A DNA stretch of 64,000 nt from Adiantum capillus-veneris (GCA_014529385.2 CM043946.1:37398058-37462057); one strand, 5' to 3'; shown: positions 9,525-20,616, counted from the first letter of the stretch. Numbers and translations: made by a program. The notes: generated by a model not told the origin, from the letters alone.

Positions 9525-10508
9525 TTGAAGGGTTATCTATCAAATGACTGTAGGATCTTGCAAAATGAACATTTCATCTATAGATATCTTGTGCACAAAA
9601 ATCATGGGTTGCCACTTGCAATCGTTTCAAATCAAGATCGCCGCTTCCTAAGTAACATGTGGCGGGAACTCTTCAAGCTTTTGGGCACGCACCTCAGATT
9701 CTCATCAAGTTATCTCCCGGAAACCCAATGCCAAACCGAAAGAATCAACCAAGGCATTGAAGATTTCATCCGGAGCTATGTCAATGCAAATCAGAAGGAC
9801 TGGGCTGATTACTTGGATGTGGTGGAATTTCATTACAATAGCGCAATCCACAGCGCTACCGGCTTCACACCCTTTGAACTGGCAAAGGGAAAAGAAGTCA
9901 TCACTCCGCTGGCCCTCGGCGCCGACAACATTCAAGCTGACAACATGGATTGTGAAGAATTCTTACACACGTGGAATGAGAAGCTGCGAATTGCCAAGAA
10001 GAGTCTAAAGCAAAGCAAGCTGCACATGGTAAAGTATGCAAACCCACATCATCGCCAAGAAGAACTCTTCACCGAAGGAGACCTAGTCCTAGTAAGCTCT
10101 CAAAACATTAACCTTCCACCCAACTTAACAACAAAGTTTAATCACAGGTACTATGGTCCTTACAAGATCGTGAAGTCTTACAATGACATCACCTACAAGC
10201 TCGACTTACCTTCCACATCCCATATCCATAACTCTTTTCATGTCATCTTACTCAAGCGCTATCACTCTGACAACCAATACAAACGTGCTCCACCACCATC
10301 CGGAGAAGCAAGCATTCAATCGGAGCTGGACACTATACTGAAGAAACACTTCTCCCACAAAGAAATTCAATTCTACGTCAAATGGAAAGGCCGTCCAATG
10401 GTCGATTGTACGTGGAAATCGGAGAGCAAAATACTGGAGATTGCCCTCACACTTGTCTTGTGCTTCTACAACATGGAACGAGATCAACCTCCCACTTACA
10501 GCTCATAG
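9525..10508 (+). pseudogene. Ty3/gypsy integrase C-terminus plus chromodomain remnant (unit 1)
   Basis: A 327-codon open frame. It starts inside the integrase core: IVSNQDRRFLSNMWRELFKL, where the catalytic Asp is replaced by Asn (unit 2 keeps VSDQDRRF). Then QTERINQGIEDF has the catalytic Glu, FHYNSAIHSATGFTPFEL follows, and the GPY/F region is YYGPYKIVKSYNDITYKLDL. A C-terminal chromodomain (FYVKWKGRPMVDCTW) marks it as a chromovirus distinct from the 28459-34451 element. Protease, RT and RNase H are absent, so it cannot be autonomous. Confidence 0.88.
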
Positions 10509-11420
10509 GCTTAGGCTACTCCCATGTATCATACCCTTGTTAGGCACAAAACTCCCAAAAATCCCAAACAAATCCGAATATCCAAAAATCCAAACAAATT
10601 TGTAAAAATAAAAAAAGCCAAAAAGTGGCATGACACTTTGTACTAGCACTTGCCTTTACAAAATAACATCACTTAACGAACCGCTTGACGAGGGTGCCAA
10701 GCTCTGTCAACCCGAGGGTGTATATAAGGTGGTACATGCTTACTCCCTACCCAAGTCCCACTCCATTCTTTTTGGCAAGCTAATATAAAAGCTATTATGT
10801 CCCTCGGTATCGTGAGTACAGTGGGCTTCCCTCCCCCTTTCTCTCTCCCCCTTCGTATTGTCCCTACTCCCTCTCCCCCAATCTTCAACTTCCCCTCTTT
10901 GTCCCTCGGCAAGTCCCTAGGTGCCTCCCCTCAACTCGGGGGCATCACATTGTCCATATATGATATGAGTCACGACTCACGAGTGTCGCTGAAGTATTTT
11001 GGACACTCATTTTGATGGTTGCACACATTGTAGTGTGGTGGGTCCAAATCCCTCCTTACTAAGGCCCATGTCACACACATCTGTTGGGATGTGAGTGTAG
11101 TTGAATTGGCCCAATCATGAGCACTGCCCGTATTTTTCATGTCACATAGGGCAGTGGCCCTCCCTCCAATCTGCAAGCCTGGCATGCCAAGTCATGGATG
11201 CATATAAAGCAATTTCATCTAGCGGGTAGTACCCAACCTCCACTCATCGAATGCAGAAAGCAGCTCGTTGATTAGTCTTGGCCCATCTCTCAGTCGGACA
11301 TCGCTCACAATTCCACTGCTACTTGTGGCTGAGGGGGCTCTCTGTACTGCAGGCAGGGCTCCGAAGGCCATCTCGGAAACATCAAGACACATCACGCATG
11401 TGCACTGACCACGTGTGACT
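10509..11420. other. Putative gypsy 3' LTR remnant and flank (unit 1)
   Basis: Directly downstream of the integrase frame. It has two promoter-like boxes, GTATATAAGG near 10728 and ATATAAAAGC near 10781, and a pyrimidine-rich run (10820-10930), as in an LTR promoter. No partner LTR is present, so boundaries are unproven. Unit 3 lacks this part: homology to unit 3 starts at about 11000, which fits the end of an insertion. 11000-11420 is conserved in all units but has no recognised gene. Confidence 0.45.
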
Positions 11421-11987
11421 CTAGCCTAAGGTCGAGTTCAGACAGGCGCGGTGTGGGAGACGCTCGTTTGCTAAATTGTAGCTGCTTACGTTCATGAAGA
11501 GGTGAGTGGCAGCGATGCGGCGTAGGTTGCACCAGTGGCCGGTGCCGAAGGGGGCGATGTCAATGGCGTGATCGAAGAGGATCTGGCGAGCAGAAGCTTT
11601 AATGGGGCGGTCAGCGAAGGCGGAGCTGTTGAGAATTTCTTTGGCGACGTCAGGGACGCTGGAGAGGATGACTCGGGTACCACCCAAGCTAAAGGCCATG
11701 AGAGAGCGAGCAGAACACCCAGAGGCAAGCTCTGCAAGACGCACATGAGCAACTAAGCCCCCCATCTCGAGCAACCTCCCTATCACAGGCCACCCTCTTG
11801 GCCCCGGTATTGAAGAGGAAGAATCTCCAGACAGGCGGCCCCAAGCATTACTCCCCGACGCTGCCCAATATATCATCATTGTACAGACCCAAATCAACAC
11901 CATCGTCATCACCAACATTAATGCTGCTTTGGAAGACTCTAGTGGTGGCAGCAATATTGCTAGAGTGGAAATGAGAGAGACCACCAT
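11421..11987 (-). pseudogene. CYP78A-like cytochrome P450, 5' fragment (unit 1)
   Basis: CYP78A enzymes are plant ER-bound monooxygenases that influence organ growth. The fragment has a hydrophobic N-terminal anchor (residues about 19-43), the proline-rich hinge SIPGPRGWPVIGRLLEMGGL, LMAFSLGGTRVILSSVPDVA, AFADRPIKASARQILFDHAI, and the C-helix region WCNLRRIAATHLF. Homology stops near residue 166, at a GT-AAGC sequence (11484-11489) that could be a donor site, but CYP78A first exons are normally much longer. The I-helix, ExxR and haem Cys are absent downstream. It is therefore a broken duplicate, open for 188 codons. Confidence 0.85.
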
Positions 11988-12052
11988 GCCTGTTCATGGG
12001 AAGCAAGAGTTGGTCCTGCAGGGCCGATATCTGCACCTGCCGCTAACATGAA

Positions 12053-12074
12053 TATATAGCTGGGCAGCTATATA
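12053..12074. repeat. Perfect 10-bp inverted repeat upstream of P450 fragment (unit 1)
   Basis: Arms TATATAGCTG / CAGCTATATA with a 2-nt GG loop, 66 bp upstream of the P450 start. Identical at 25192-25213 (unit 2) and 39213-39234 (unit 3). Each arm contains a TATATA core, so it may overlap the old P450 promoter. Confidence 0.85.
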
Positions 12075-12840
12075 ATGCATCTGAAAATTGCGAGATGGAG
12101 TGCATTCATGTTATCGACCACCATCTAGAAATTGCTGGAAGGCAAGCACAGAGAACTAGGCAGGAGATGAAATGTGTGTAGTATTGTGAGTAGCTGTCTT
12201 CTGTGCCTTACGAGCTTAATGTCTGTGTGTGTGTACGTGGGTATGTGTGTGTGTGTGTGTGTGGGAGCTGAAAGCTAAGAGAGAGAGAGCTGCTGTGTGG
12301 AGGGAAGGAGCTGCACTTCAAGTAGAATGGCGAAGATTTACACCGCTGGCTATGAAGAGGAGTTGCAAGTTTCGCCGGGCATTTTTATGGACCTGGACTC
12401 TCAGTGGAGCGAGTCTAGGTCTTGTCACCCACCTTTTATTCTTCACTGCATCCTGCCACGGAGACCCACTGCACCGGTGCATGAGGATCACCTCCTCACT
12501 TGAGCATCAGGCCAACCCCCTCGCCGTCAGGGATCTTAGCTGCAGATATGATCTCAATAGGAGTTAAGGAGTTTTTAAACCTTGATTACCTTATCATGAA
12601 GTACTTTCGTCTTCAGAACAATTCTGACAGAAACATTGAAAGATGTTGAGGCTATCATATCTACTCGATCTATTGATACCAGCGCTCGAAATTTAACCGC
12701 AAATAATTTGCACATTGTTGCAGACTGCGTAGTGAATTCCAATGCAATGGAATCACGCCAGGTTGCAAGGTCAAGAAGGGAAGAAAAGGGTTTGAGGTAA
12801 CAAAGAACATAGCTTGCTTGCAGCCCGCGCTTCTCATTAC
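12075..12840. other. Intergenic region with short conserved frame (unit 1)
   Basis: Contains a GT/GA tract (12220-12290) and a 58-codon plus-strand frame beginning MAKIYTAGYEEELQ at 12327, ending 12503. The frame is kept in unit 2 (25466-25642), but in unit 3 the ATG is ACG. I recognise no family. The rest is non-coding. Confidence 0.4.
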
Positions 12841-13568
12841 CTAGGGAAGCAAAAGCTCCTTGCTAGGGTTTCGTATCGTGTATTGATAGCAATTACATCT
12901 TGAACCTTTGATGCTTTTTTTGCACTCTTGTACAGAAGACTTGCAGGCAGTTGTATCTATATTGAAGTGCTTGTAATAAGGAGAGGACTTGATTTGTGTG
13001 GCGTTGCAGTCAAAGAGAAGAATCATATTCGAGGGGCCGAAGGTGAAAGCTGAGTGTGCAAAGCTAGGCAAGATCGTTGCTTTTGTTATTGCTCTGGTTA
13101 GAGGCAGATGTGGGCTCCATGGAGATTGATGAAGCCATTGCAGGGGTATGAGGAGAGGTTTAGTGTGTAATTCTCATATCCTTCGCTAATATTATGAAAA
13201 AGAGGGGCACACATCCCCATCACTATGGACGAGTTAAGGTGACTATCTATATATGGTGGCTTCCCAAGTTCCCTAGTAAATCCATGACAATGAGGGTGAT
13301 GAAAGGATGGTTGGCAGTCAGAGATGAGGAAATCCAAAGGCATGCCATGACAACAATCTACGATGACGATGGGGAAGGAGATGTTAACTTTGCTGGAGGA
13401 ACATGTGGTGCTACCCTTCAAGGCCAAGCAGAATGTCTGGCTAGGGGTAGGGACAGAGTGGAGCTCGGCATTGATTACAAGTAGAGCATCATACAAGAGG
13501 AATGAGCTATTCCATGCTACAAGCCAAGATAAAGGCCTTCTTTTGGTGATCATCAAGAGCGGATTCAA
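12841..13568 (-). pseudogene. WAK/LRK10L-like receptor ectodomain fragment (unit 1)
   Basis: Two frames in series (13568-13098, then 13071-12841 after a frame change). The first begins with a hydrophobic segment, then CLALKGSTTCSSSKVNISFP, several Cys and N-glycosylation sites, and ENYTLNLSSYPCNGFINL. The second has SAFTFGPSNMILLFDCNAT and a Cys cluster, CKSSVQECKKSIKG. This spacing resembles the extracellular GUB_WAK_bind domain of wall-associated and LRK10-like receptors. No transmembrane or kinase part follows. Unit 3 keeps about 45 extra nt at the frame change, so units 1 and 2 share a deletion. Assignment is by motif likeness only. Confidence 0.5.
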
Positions 13569-13635
13569 CGTCGGACCATCATGATGCCGGAGTTATTATA
13601 AGAGATGGAATCATGGTGCGGGAGGTCTAGGAAAT
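13569..13635. other. Left flank of copia element, unit 1
   Basis: Short flank ending in GAAAT immediately before the LTR. The same pentamer precedes the LTR in units 2 and 3, showing one ancestral insertion. Confidence 0.7.
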
Positions 13636-14536
13636 TGTGAGAACTTAGAGATTAAGTTAAATGTGCTTAATATCACTGTTAATTAATATGCTAATGTCAA
13701 GACATAAGAGAGTGCAAGATAGAAATAGAGCAATGACAATAGATTGCACTTGAATGGAGCAAGAACACCTTGTTAGAAATGAGGGAATGTAATGGGATTT
13801 ATATACAAGTTGAGGGAGTGAGGATTATCCATCACATGTGAATTATAGGTTGGCCGGTGGGAATAGACACATGTTAAGACTTACATAGGTGAAATGGGTC
13901 CATGTGGGAATTAGGTGTAAGGTCTTTAGGAATAGAGGTAGGTGGAAAGAAGTACACACTTAATAAAGTAATAAGCTACTTTTACATCCCCCTTAAGGGT
14001 GGACTTCTCGTTGTAACGCATTGAGATTGATGAACAAAAAAGCTTTGTGAAGGAGCCATGTCGTTGATACATGCTATCCCCCCTCAATGAGAAGTTCATC
14101 TAGTAGGGATCAAACTCAAATTACGAGATGAGGCTGTTTCTTTAGTGGCCGGCACAGACTTGGTGAGAAAGTCTGCCTAATTTTCTGCAGATGGAACATA
14201 TACTAGCTTTATAAAGCCATTTACGACTAATTGTTTCAAGAGATGAAATCTTATCTTGATGTGTTTGAGCTTGGATGAGAAGGAAGGTGATTCTGTAAGT
14301 GCAATGGTAGACTGATTATCACAAAAAAGAGAGATTGGATCAGTAGAGATATTGAAGGGTAGCTTCAATTCGTTGATCAATTCAGAGATCCAAAGAACCC
14401 CACGAGAGGCAAGAGCAGCAGCAACGTATTCCACTTTAGTTGAAGAACTTGCTATAGAAGATTTTCGTTTGGCTTGCGAAGAGATAGGACCACTGGCCAA
14501 AGTGAATACATAGCCCCCTATAGAAAAACATCGAGG
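13636..14536 (-). mobile_element. Ty1/copia element, 3' end only (unit 1)
   Basis: The 351-bp LTR (13636-13986, TGTGAGAAC...TTTTACA) is followed, in element orientation upstream, by a polypurine tract (AAGGGGGA on the minus strand, about 13987-13994) and the end of RNase H (ISELINELKLPFN, LFCDNQSTIALTESPSFSSK, HIKIRFHLLKQLV; 14490-14177). CACTA E2 interrupts it after CATCGAGG, and the remainder of the element is not found beyond E2. Confidence 0.9.
14177..14536 (-). pseudogene. Copia RNase H C-terminal fragment (unit 1)
   Basis: Encodes the C-terminal third of a copia RNase H: SSTKVEYVAAALASRGVLWI contains the catalytic Glu position (E in VEYVAA; copia usually EAEY), and DNQSTIAL the later Asp. 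It ends at VPSAEN with a stop, where the full copy in unit 3 continues through WAEFLTKFV. Truncated upstream by E2. Confidence 0.85.
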
Positions 14537-14820
14537 CACTACAAGAGGTTGTGTGCTCTTGTGACGCTGTTAGCGACAGAAATACACTGGGTTTTTATAA
14601 CCCCCGGCGTCGCTAAAACCGTCGCTACGAGCGTCGCTATCAGAGTCGCTATATAGCAACGCTAATAGCGACGCTCATAGCGACGGTTATAGCGACGTTT
14701 ACACTGAGGACTATAGCGACGCTCATAGCGACGCTACAGAGCCATAAATAGCGACGGTTATAGCGACGCCCGAGAGAATTTTTTTTTGGTGGCAGGGCAT
14801 TGAATGCCCTGCCACCCATC
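14537..14820 (-). repeat. E2 left subterminal repeats with perfect palindrome
   Basis: Repeated TAGCGACGCTCATAGCGACG motifs in both orientations between 14570 and 14770, then a 14-bp-arm palindrome with 1-nt spacer (14788-14816, arm GGTGGCAGGGCATT). E3 has the same structure near its right end with one mismatch. Confidence 0.85.
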
Positions 14821-15111
14821 AACCATATTGTACTTGATTCACTTTTTAAAAAAAGTGCAAGGGTAGATAATAGACCCAAAATAGTCACCCACAAGACGCA
14901 TTGTTTGCAAAATTGACAATTGTACACATCATAGGCAAAATGAATTGATTGGCAAATGTAATAATGACAATTGTACAACATCATAAGCATAAAGAATTGA
15001 TTGGCAAAAGGAACTGCGGTGACAAATGTAATAATATACATGGTTCAAAAAGACGTAAGCTATGAGAAACCCTAAACTAATGCTATCTAGCTACGGCTAA
15101 ACTGACGTCGT

Positions 15112-16421
15112 CTAGTCAGACGTCTCATCGCGTCCAAGCGGCGTATCTGTCGGATTCTGCAAAAAAAGACAATAAGACAGCTTTCAGTAAGTATAAACAT
15201 ATGACGACATTTATAAAACAATACAAAAAATAAAAAAGAGTAAACCCTAATACTAACCATGCCGCCGCGAGAACTGAGAATGTCCATCAGAGCGTTTAAG
15301 CCCTTCCTGCCTGCGTACTCGCGCTCGTACGGTGTGGGATCACGTCCTGTCATCGACCACTGTCAAAACATACAAAGATTTCATTATGTTAGAATTAAAA
15401 AACTCATAAACCCTAAACTATCGAACATAAAGAGCAATGTGAAAACACTTACAAAATCGGCTTCAAATGATGCCCATCCACTGCTCCCCAAGTGGTGCGA
15501 GCTCCCTGCCTCTACTCGCGCTCTGGCTGCATCCTTTTGTTGCTTCCACTTGTCGGGATTCTCGCGCGCTGCTTTCTTCGCATTCTTCCAATCTTCTTTG
15601 GCCAGCCAATCTGGCCTGTTCCACCCATTCTTGATTTCTTTTTGCACTTCGAAACGCTTGTGTTTGCAGTATTCGCGCATTCGAATCTTCATCAGGTCTT
15701 CATTGAAGCGCTGATCCCGTGTTGGAACGGGAAACTCATCATGAAGTATGCTGATGACTCTGTTTTTTAAATCACTTGGTACTTCACTCCATTTGTTTAG
15801 TATGTAGTGTCTAAACAGCTGAGAGCAAAGACCACGCATGCGCGAGATCACCTTCTTGTCGTCATCATCCATGATGATGCCGCCGCTGAAGTCGATGGAG
15901 TAAGACAAGCCCTCTGGCCGGTGACGCGTGAACTTGGGTGTCCCGGCAGGGGTCTCTAGCGGCGTGTCGATGGGGGTACGGACGTCAGGTGTCTCCACTG
16001 GCGTCTGGGTCCCGAAGCGAGGAGTGTTGAGAGGGGTGGCTCCTGGCGGAGTAGTTAGAGGTGTGTAGCTTCTAGGAACAGTCAACCATGCAAAACCTGG
16101 CGTAGATGGCGATGCTGTGGTTGGTGTGGGGGCGGGCAAAGAAGGGGAGGGTAAAGAGCCTCGTCGAACACGAGGCGGTGTGGAGGCATCGGTGGCGGAA
16201 TCCCCACAACAACCGCCACCGCCACCACTAGAGCGCCGGTGTCTAGACGAGTGTGAAGCTCGTCTCGTTGACGCCGAAGCTTCGGAGCGCGCCGAATGCT
16301 CCGAAAGAGAGGGAGATGCGGATGGAGTAGGAATGTGCGATGATGCGCCAGAGCGATGACGCTCCACGTACCACTGTCTCTGCTGCGGTGACAAAGAAGA
16401 AAGAAACTCCTCATCATCCAT
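15112..16421 (-). CDS. CACTA accessory protein, Transposase_24-like (intact, 3 exons)
   Basis: Exons 16421-15453, 15359-15258 and 15156-15112 have GT/AG borders and join in frame to 371 residues. Residues 1-60 start MDDEEFLSSLSPQQRQWYVE. A Ser/Arg/Gly-rich stretch follows, then a Pro/Thr-rich region with repeated TP motifs (about 110-190). The C-terminal domain (about 205-325) reads LCSQLFRHYILNKWSEVP, RMREYCKHKRFEVQKEIKNG, then WKNAKKAARENPDKWKQQKD, as in the Transposase_24 (Ptta/En/Spm) family. Such proteins usually act as the DNA-binding partner of TNP2. The start is chosen because the ATG follows a possible acceptor (AATGCAG) and is shared with E3. Its frame is preserved although the neighbouring transposase is destroyed. 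Confidence 0.85.
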
Positions 16422-16689
16422 ACCTGCATTAAACACACGAATATTTAAACTTAATATTGAATGAATAGAGTAGACAATGACGCAAAGACCATTAAATACA
16501 ATGACGTAATGACGCATATAAATACAATGACGCAATGAATCGAGTTATAGAAGAGGCAAGTCGAAAACTCAGAATTTTCAATCAAAAGATGTGAGCGCGA
16601 GTAGAAAAGAGCGTTATACACCATGGAAGGTACTTAGAGAGCCCGAGCTTTTACAACACGGAGCAAAATTGTTCAAATACAATATTTGG

Positions 16690-18640
16690 GGCTTTAAGAG
16701 ATCTCTCTCTCATCCTCGCATAACTCAGCATAACTTCCTATATCTATATAGAGCTCTCCGTTTAAACACATATCCTCTGTTTCATTTTGAGTGGCCGTTC
16801 AAACGTTTAGAAATAAAGTCACTAGCTAGTCGTACATTGCAAACTTACCTTGGTCGCGCAACCCCGAGAGTACTCCCATTCTTCCTCAGTCACTTCGTCA
16901 CCGCATTGTTGTGCGCTTTTCAATTGGTTGTGCAACCATCTTAAGCTCATGAAGGTTGGTAGGCTCTCCAGAACCGCTGGATAGTGCATCGGTGGTCGTC
17001 TTCCCCGTCTCCACTCGATTCGTGCCCTTTGTCGCTCTTGCTTTGCATCCTCATATTGTGAAATCCAGTTTTGCATCACTGGATTGTGAAGCATGCAAAA
17101 TCGGTTGATTTTAGTCTCTAGATCTTCCATCATCTTCTTCTCAACACCGAGATTGCACATGACAATCCCAGATATGCGCTCATCATCTATGGTTCGCCAT
17201 AGCGTGTCCCGGGATTTATCAACTATGGGAAAAAACAAGATTTACAGTGTCTGAGTGAGGAGTGTCAATAGATCACCTGAGCATTCTGTTAGCCCGGGAT
17301 AGTCATGCATGGTCCACATTAGAATGCCTCTGATCAAAGCATTCCGTCGTCCTGTGTGTCGGCTCATATCCACCACCTCTATGCCAATCCACAATTGTTG
17401 TAGCTCTTCCAATAGTGGACGAAGATACACATCCATATTCCCCACTTTATATCGCCCTGGCACAATCAAGCTTAGCCATAGGTGCCCCTTCTTCGTAGTC
17501 AACCACGGGGGAATGTTGTAGTTGACGATGACAACGGGCCATACACTGTAAGATGTTGATCTTTGACCAAATGGATTTACGCCATCCATAGCCAGGCCTA
17601 AGCGCAAATTTGGAGCTTCCCTGGCAAAATCCGACCATGTTCCATCTATATGTTTCCATGCTACGCAATCTGCAGGAATTCGTAGCACACCATCCGAAGA
17701 TTTATTCTCCTCATGCCATGATGCCAGCCATGGACTTACATTCAAAGAAATGCTTGATGCGAGGAAGCAGAGGAAAATGTCGCAAAACCTTTTGTGGAAT
17801 TTTTGTCCCGTGGAGATCTACTCGATATCTTTTGGAATCACATTTCGGATACTTCTCCATGTCTATGTATTCCCCTCTGAAAAGAATGCAGTCATTAGGA
17901 CAAGCGTGGATAGAATTGTAATCCATCCCCAAGTTTCGCAAAATCTTTCTTGCTTCATCTCGGGAATCTGGCATCACATTGTCAGCTGGTAGTATGTGCT
18001 CTTTCAGCAATCTACACAACATAAAAATATGATACAGTCGTGTAAAAATCTATCAGATCATTATACATTTGGAGTTTTATTAAAGTAAACTAATTGTAAT
18101 AGATCACCTGAAAAGCGTTGTGATGCTAGTGTCACTCCATCCAAACTTTGCCTGCATGTTGAGAAGAACCAGGAGTGCTTTCAATCTAGACATACGTGCT
18201 CCATTATACAATGGCGTATCGGCTTCACTTTTCATATCATCATAGATAAGCCTTTTTGAATCCATGATCGTCTCGATCATTTCATCAATCTCGGGCTCAA
18301 ACATTGCCTCGTTGGGAATGTGCTCTGCATGATCATCCCCCGAGCTGTCAGAGGCTACATCTTGTGGCCTCACATATGCTGCTTGACCAAAGCGCCTGCG
18401 AACACGTCTATTGGGTTGCAAGATTGCTGCTTGTTGGCCAGCGTCAGAGTCCGACGAGTTATAATTGGCAACAACTCGATCTATAATAGATGGATCGAAC
18501 TCGCCAAATTCGCGAACGTGCTGCAAAGAAACACGTCTTGTCCGTCGCACAGCATGCTTGCATTGATTACAAGGACATAAGACCCTCGTTGAGAGATAGG
18601 TGTTTCGGTTGGACGGTCCCACATCCTCGTCACTACTCAT
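16690..18640 (-). pseudogene. TNP2-like transposase, deleted and frameshifted (E2)
   Basis: Exon 1 (18640-18108) with the Transposase-associated domain is open. Exon 2 (18011-17277) is 735 nt instead of 740: five bases are lost just after ECKSMA (around 17725), shifting the frame. Exon 3 and the first part of DUF4218 are deleted, so intron 2 sequence runs directly into the DUF4218 tail (WRTIDDERISGIVMCNLG, about 17200-16850). DUF4216 is missing, and only its last codons (DMCLNGELYI) survive near 16770. No functional transposase is possible. Confidence 0.9.
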
Positions 18641-18702
18641 AATGAGGATAAAAAACTTATAACCTGGACAACAAATTTAATATTCTATTGGCATTCTTCA
18701 TC

Positions 18703-18770
<68 letters not shown>

Positions 18771-19203
18771 ACCTCACATTCTCTAGTCATGTCCAATCCC
18801 CGCACACTTCGGTCTAGAGGTGCACGGAGATCAGAACCACCGGGTTATAATCTCGTCTTTATTGGTCAATACCTATATTTGTGGGTACAAGAAATCTACA
18901 CACCCACGTCTACATGATACTGCATGTAGTGGACAAAACCCTTTTGCCTCTTCTCTAGCTGCAGCACTTCACAGCATCTTAACATCTTTTCAAAGTAGAT
19001 CTTCTCACTGTTCGTCTAACCCTAAACCCTAAACCGTAAGTAATTCTTGTGTGGACTCGATCTAACGTAAATAAGAGTAAATCTAAATAAACGTAAATCT
19101 AACTAAAAATAAACCTAAATCTAATTTAACGTAAGTCTACATCTAACCTAATCTTTAACGTCTTTTGGGATAGTTTCCTACGACGTTAAAACTCTCTTCT
19201 TCT

Positions 19204-19236
<33 letters not shown>

Positions 19237-19367
19237 ACCTAAATAAACCTAAGTCTAATCTAATATAACATAAATCTAAATCTAACGTAAATTATGTTAT
19301 ATTAAAAACAAAGAACTAAACTAACAGGGATTATAAGAACCTTAAAACTGATTTAACACATAATTTT
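18641..19367 (-). other. E2 leader: (CT)n, minisatellite and spacer
   Basis: The CT tract (about 18709-18768, the longest of the three copies) is followed by conserved leader, CGTAAATCTAA-type minisatellite (19050-19140, 19230-19290) and a (GT)n tract (19204-19231). No gene is seen. The AAACCCTAAACC at 19021 is only about two telomere-like units. Confidence 0.6.
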
Positions 19368-19730
19368 TCACATAACTCGGCAAGAGTTGGCATTCTTATC
19401 ACTAAAGATGTGAGAGTTAACTTCCGGCGGTGACGCTGCCTCATCTCCATCCACATCTGACGACAGCAATTGGCCCTTTAGACCGTTCTTGCTCTTGTTA
19501 CTAACTTTGAAGTTGCTGTTGAATGACTAGAGGTTGTCTAGATGGTCATTGTGTCGGGGATGTAGTGACTCTTGCCGCCTTGAAGATCCACCTTCTTCCC
19601 TATCTTCTGAAGACATTTCACCAGTACTTTTGGATCGACGGAGCCCACCATGAGTGAAGGCAGCAATACCCTATATTCCATTGAGGGCTTTCTTCACCCC
19701 CTTCATGCAGGCATCGCAGTCTATGGAGAC
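19368..19730 (-). pseudogene. Captured HIPP gene fragment with CaaX C-terminus (E2)
   Basis: This is the longest of three captured copies. Leftward from an acceptor-like TTTAG: VSIDCDACMKGVKKALNGI (CxxC codons 19707-19718), TAG at 19671-19673, a frameshift, then GSVDPKVLVKCLQKIGKK and VDLQGGKSHYIPDTMT (19645-19541). After another frameshift, an open tail (19526-19368) reads FKVSNKSKNGLKGQLLSSD, DVDGDEAASPPEV and ends FSDKNANSCRVM with a stop. CRVM is a CaaX prenylation box, and FSD.N.N.C..M is the typical HIPP ending. CxxC, VDP and CaaX in the right order make the family assignment strong. Two stops and two frameshifts make it non-coding as a unit. The C-terminal exon is missing in E1 and E3. 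Confidence 0.88.
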
Positions 19731-20392
19731 CTAAATCTAATCTAATATAACATAAATCTAAATCTAGCGTAAATAAACGTAAATCTAGTTAAAAATAAAC
19801 CTAAATCTAATTTAATGTAAGTTTACATATAACCTAATCTTTAACGTCTTTTAAGATAGTTTCCTACGACGTTATAACTCTCTTCTTCTTGTGTGTGTGC
19901 GCGTGTGTGGATGTGTGTGCCAATAAAAAGAGATAAATGGTATAACCTTTCTATCACCCATGCCAAGTATGATAGATTGATTATGCCATTTCCCTCTTGA
20001 ATAATAGGTCTTGAGTTCAACTCCTCGTCGGCTAGATCTTTAGGTCTTTTAATTTTAATTAGTTTCCTACGACGTTAAATTAGTTTCTCTCTCTTTCTCT
20101 CTCAATGTGTGTGCATTTTTTTGGATCGTATGCATGTTTTCTCTCTCTTTTCCTCTCTCAATGTGTGCGTTTTTTGTTTATGCATGTTCTCTCTCTCTTT
20201 TCCTCTCTCAATGCGTGCGTTTTTTGTTTATGCATGCTCTCTCTCTCTTTTCCTCTCTCAATGTGTGTGTGCATTCTTTGTTTATGTATGTGTGTGTGCG
20301 TTTTTGTTTATGTTTGTACTCTCTCTTTTCCTCTCTCAATGTGTGTGTGCATTCTTTGTTTATGTATGTGTGTGTGCGTTTTTGTTTATGTT

Positions 20393-20445
<53 letters not shown>

Positions 20446-20570
20446 AAAAACACTATGTGTGTGTGCGTGTGTAAGTGTGTGTGTGAGAGAGAGAGAGAGG
20501 GAGAGAGAAAGAGGGGAAGGGAACATGAGAATGAGGAGAGGGAAGGAGCATACCTGGCTCTCCTTCCTCT

Positions 20571-20616
<46 letters not shown>

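Larger units (their letters stand above)
7714..14536. repeat. Segmental duplication, unit 1
   Basis: This 6.8-kb segment matches 20853-27668 almost base for base. By-eye reading of several hundred aligned bases shows scattered single substitutions and rare short indels. It contains a copia gag remnant, a gypsy integrase remnant, CYP78A and WAK-like fragments and the start of a copia element. Its right end is cut by CACTA E2. From about position 11000 rightward it also matches unit 3 (from 37816) with more differences. Confidence 0.92.

Noticed and set aside
11484-11490. GTAAGC as exon 1 donor of a functional CYP78A gene
   Set aside because: CYP78A first exons are much longer and no downstream exons with the I-helix, ExxR or haem Cys exist in the window.
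12229-12567. 112-codon frame starting in the GT tract (also 25368 and 39389)
   Set aside because: Begins with repeat-encoded VCVCVCV and has no homology; the overlapping 58-codon frame is at least as plausible.
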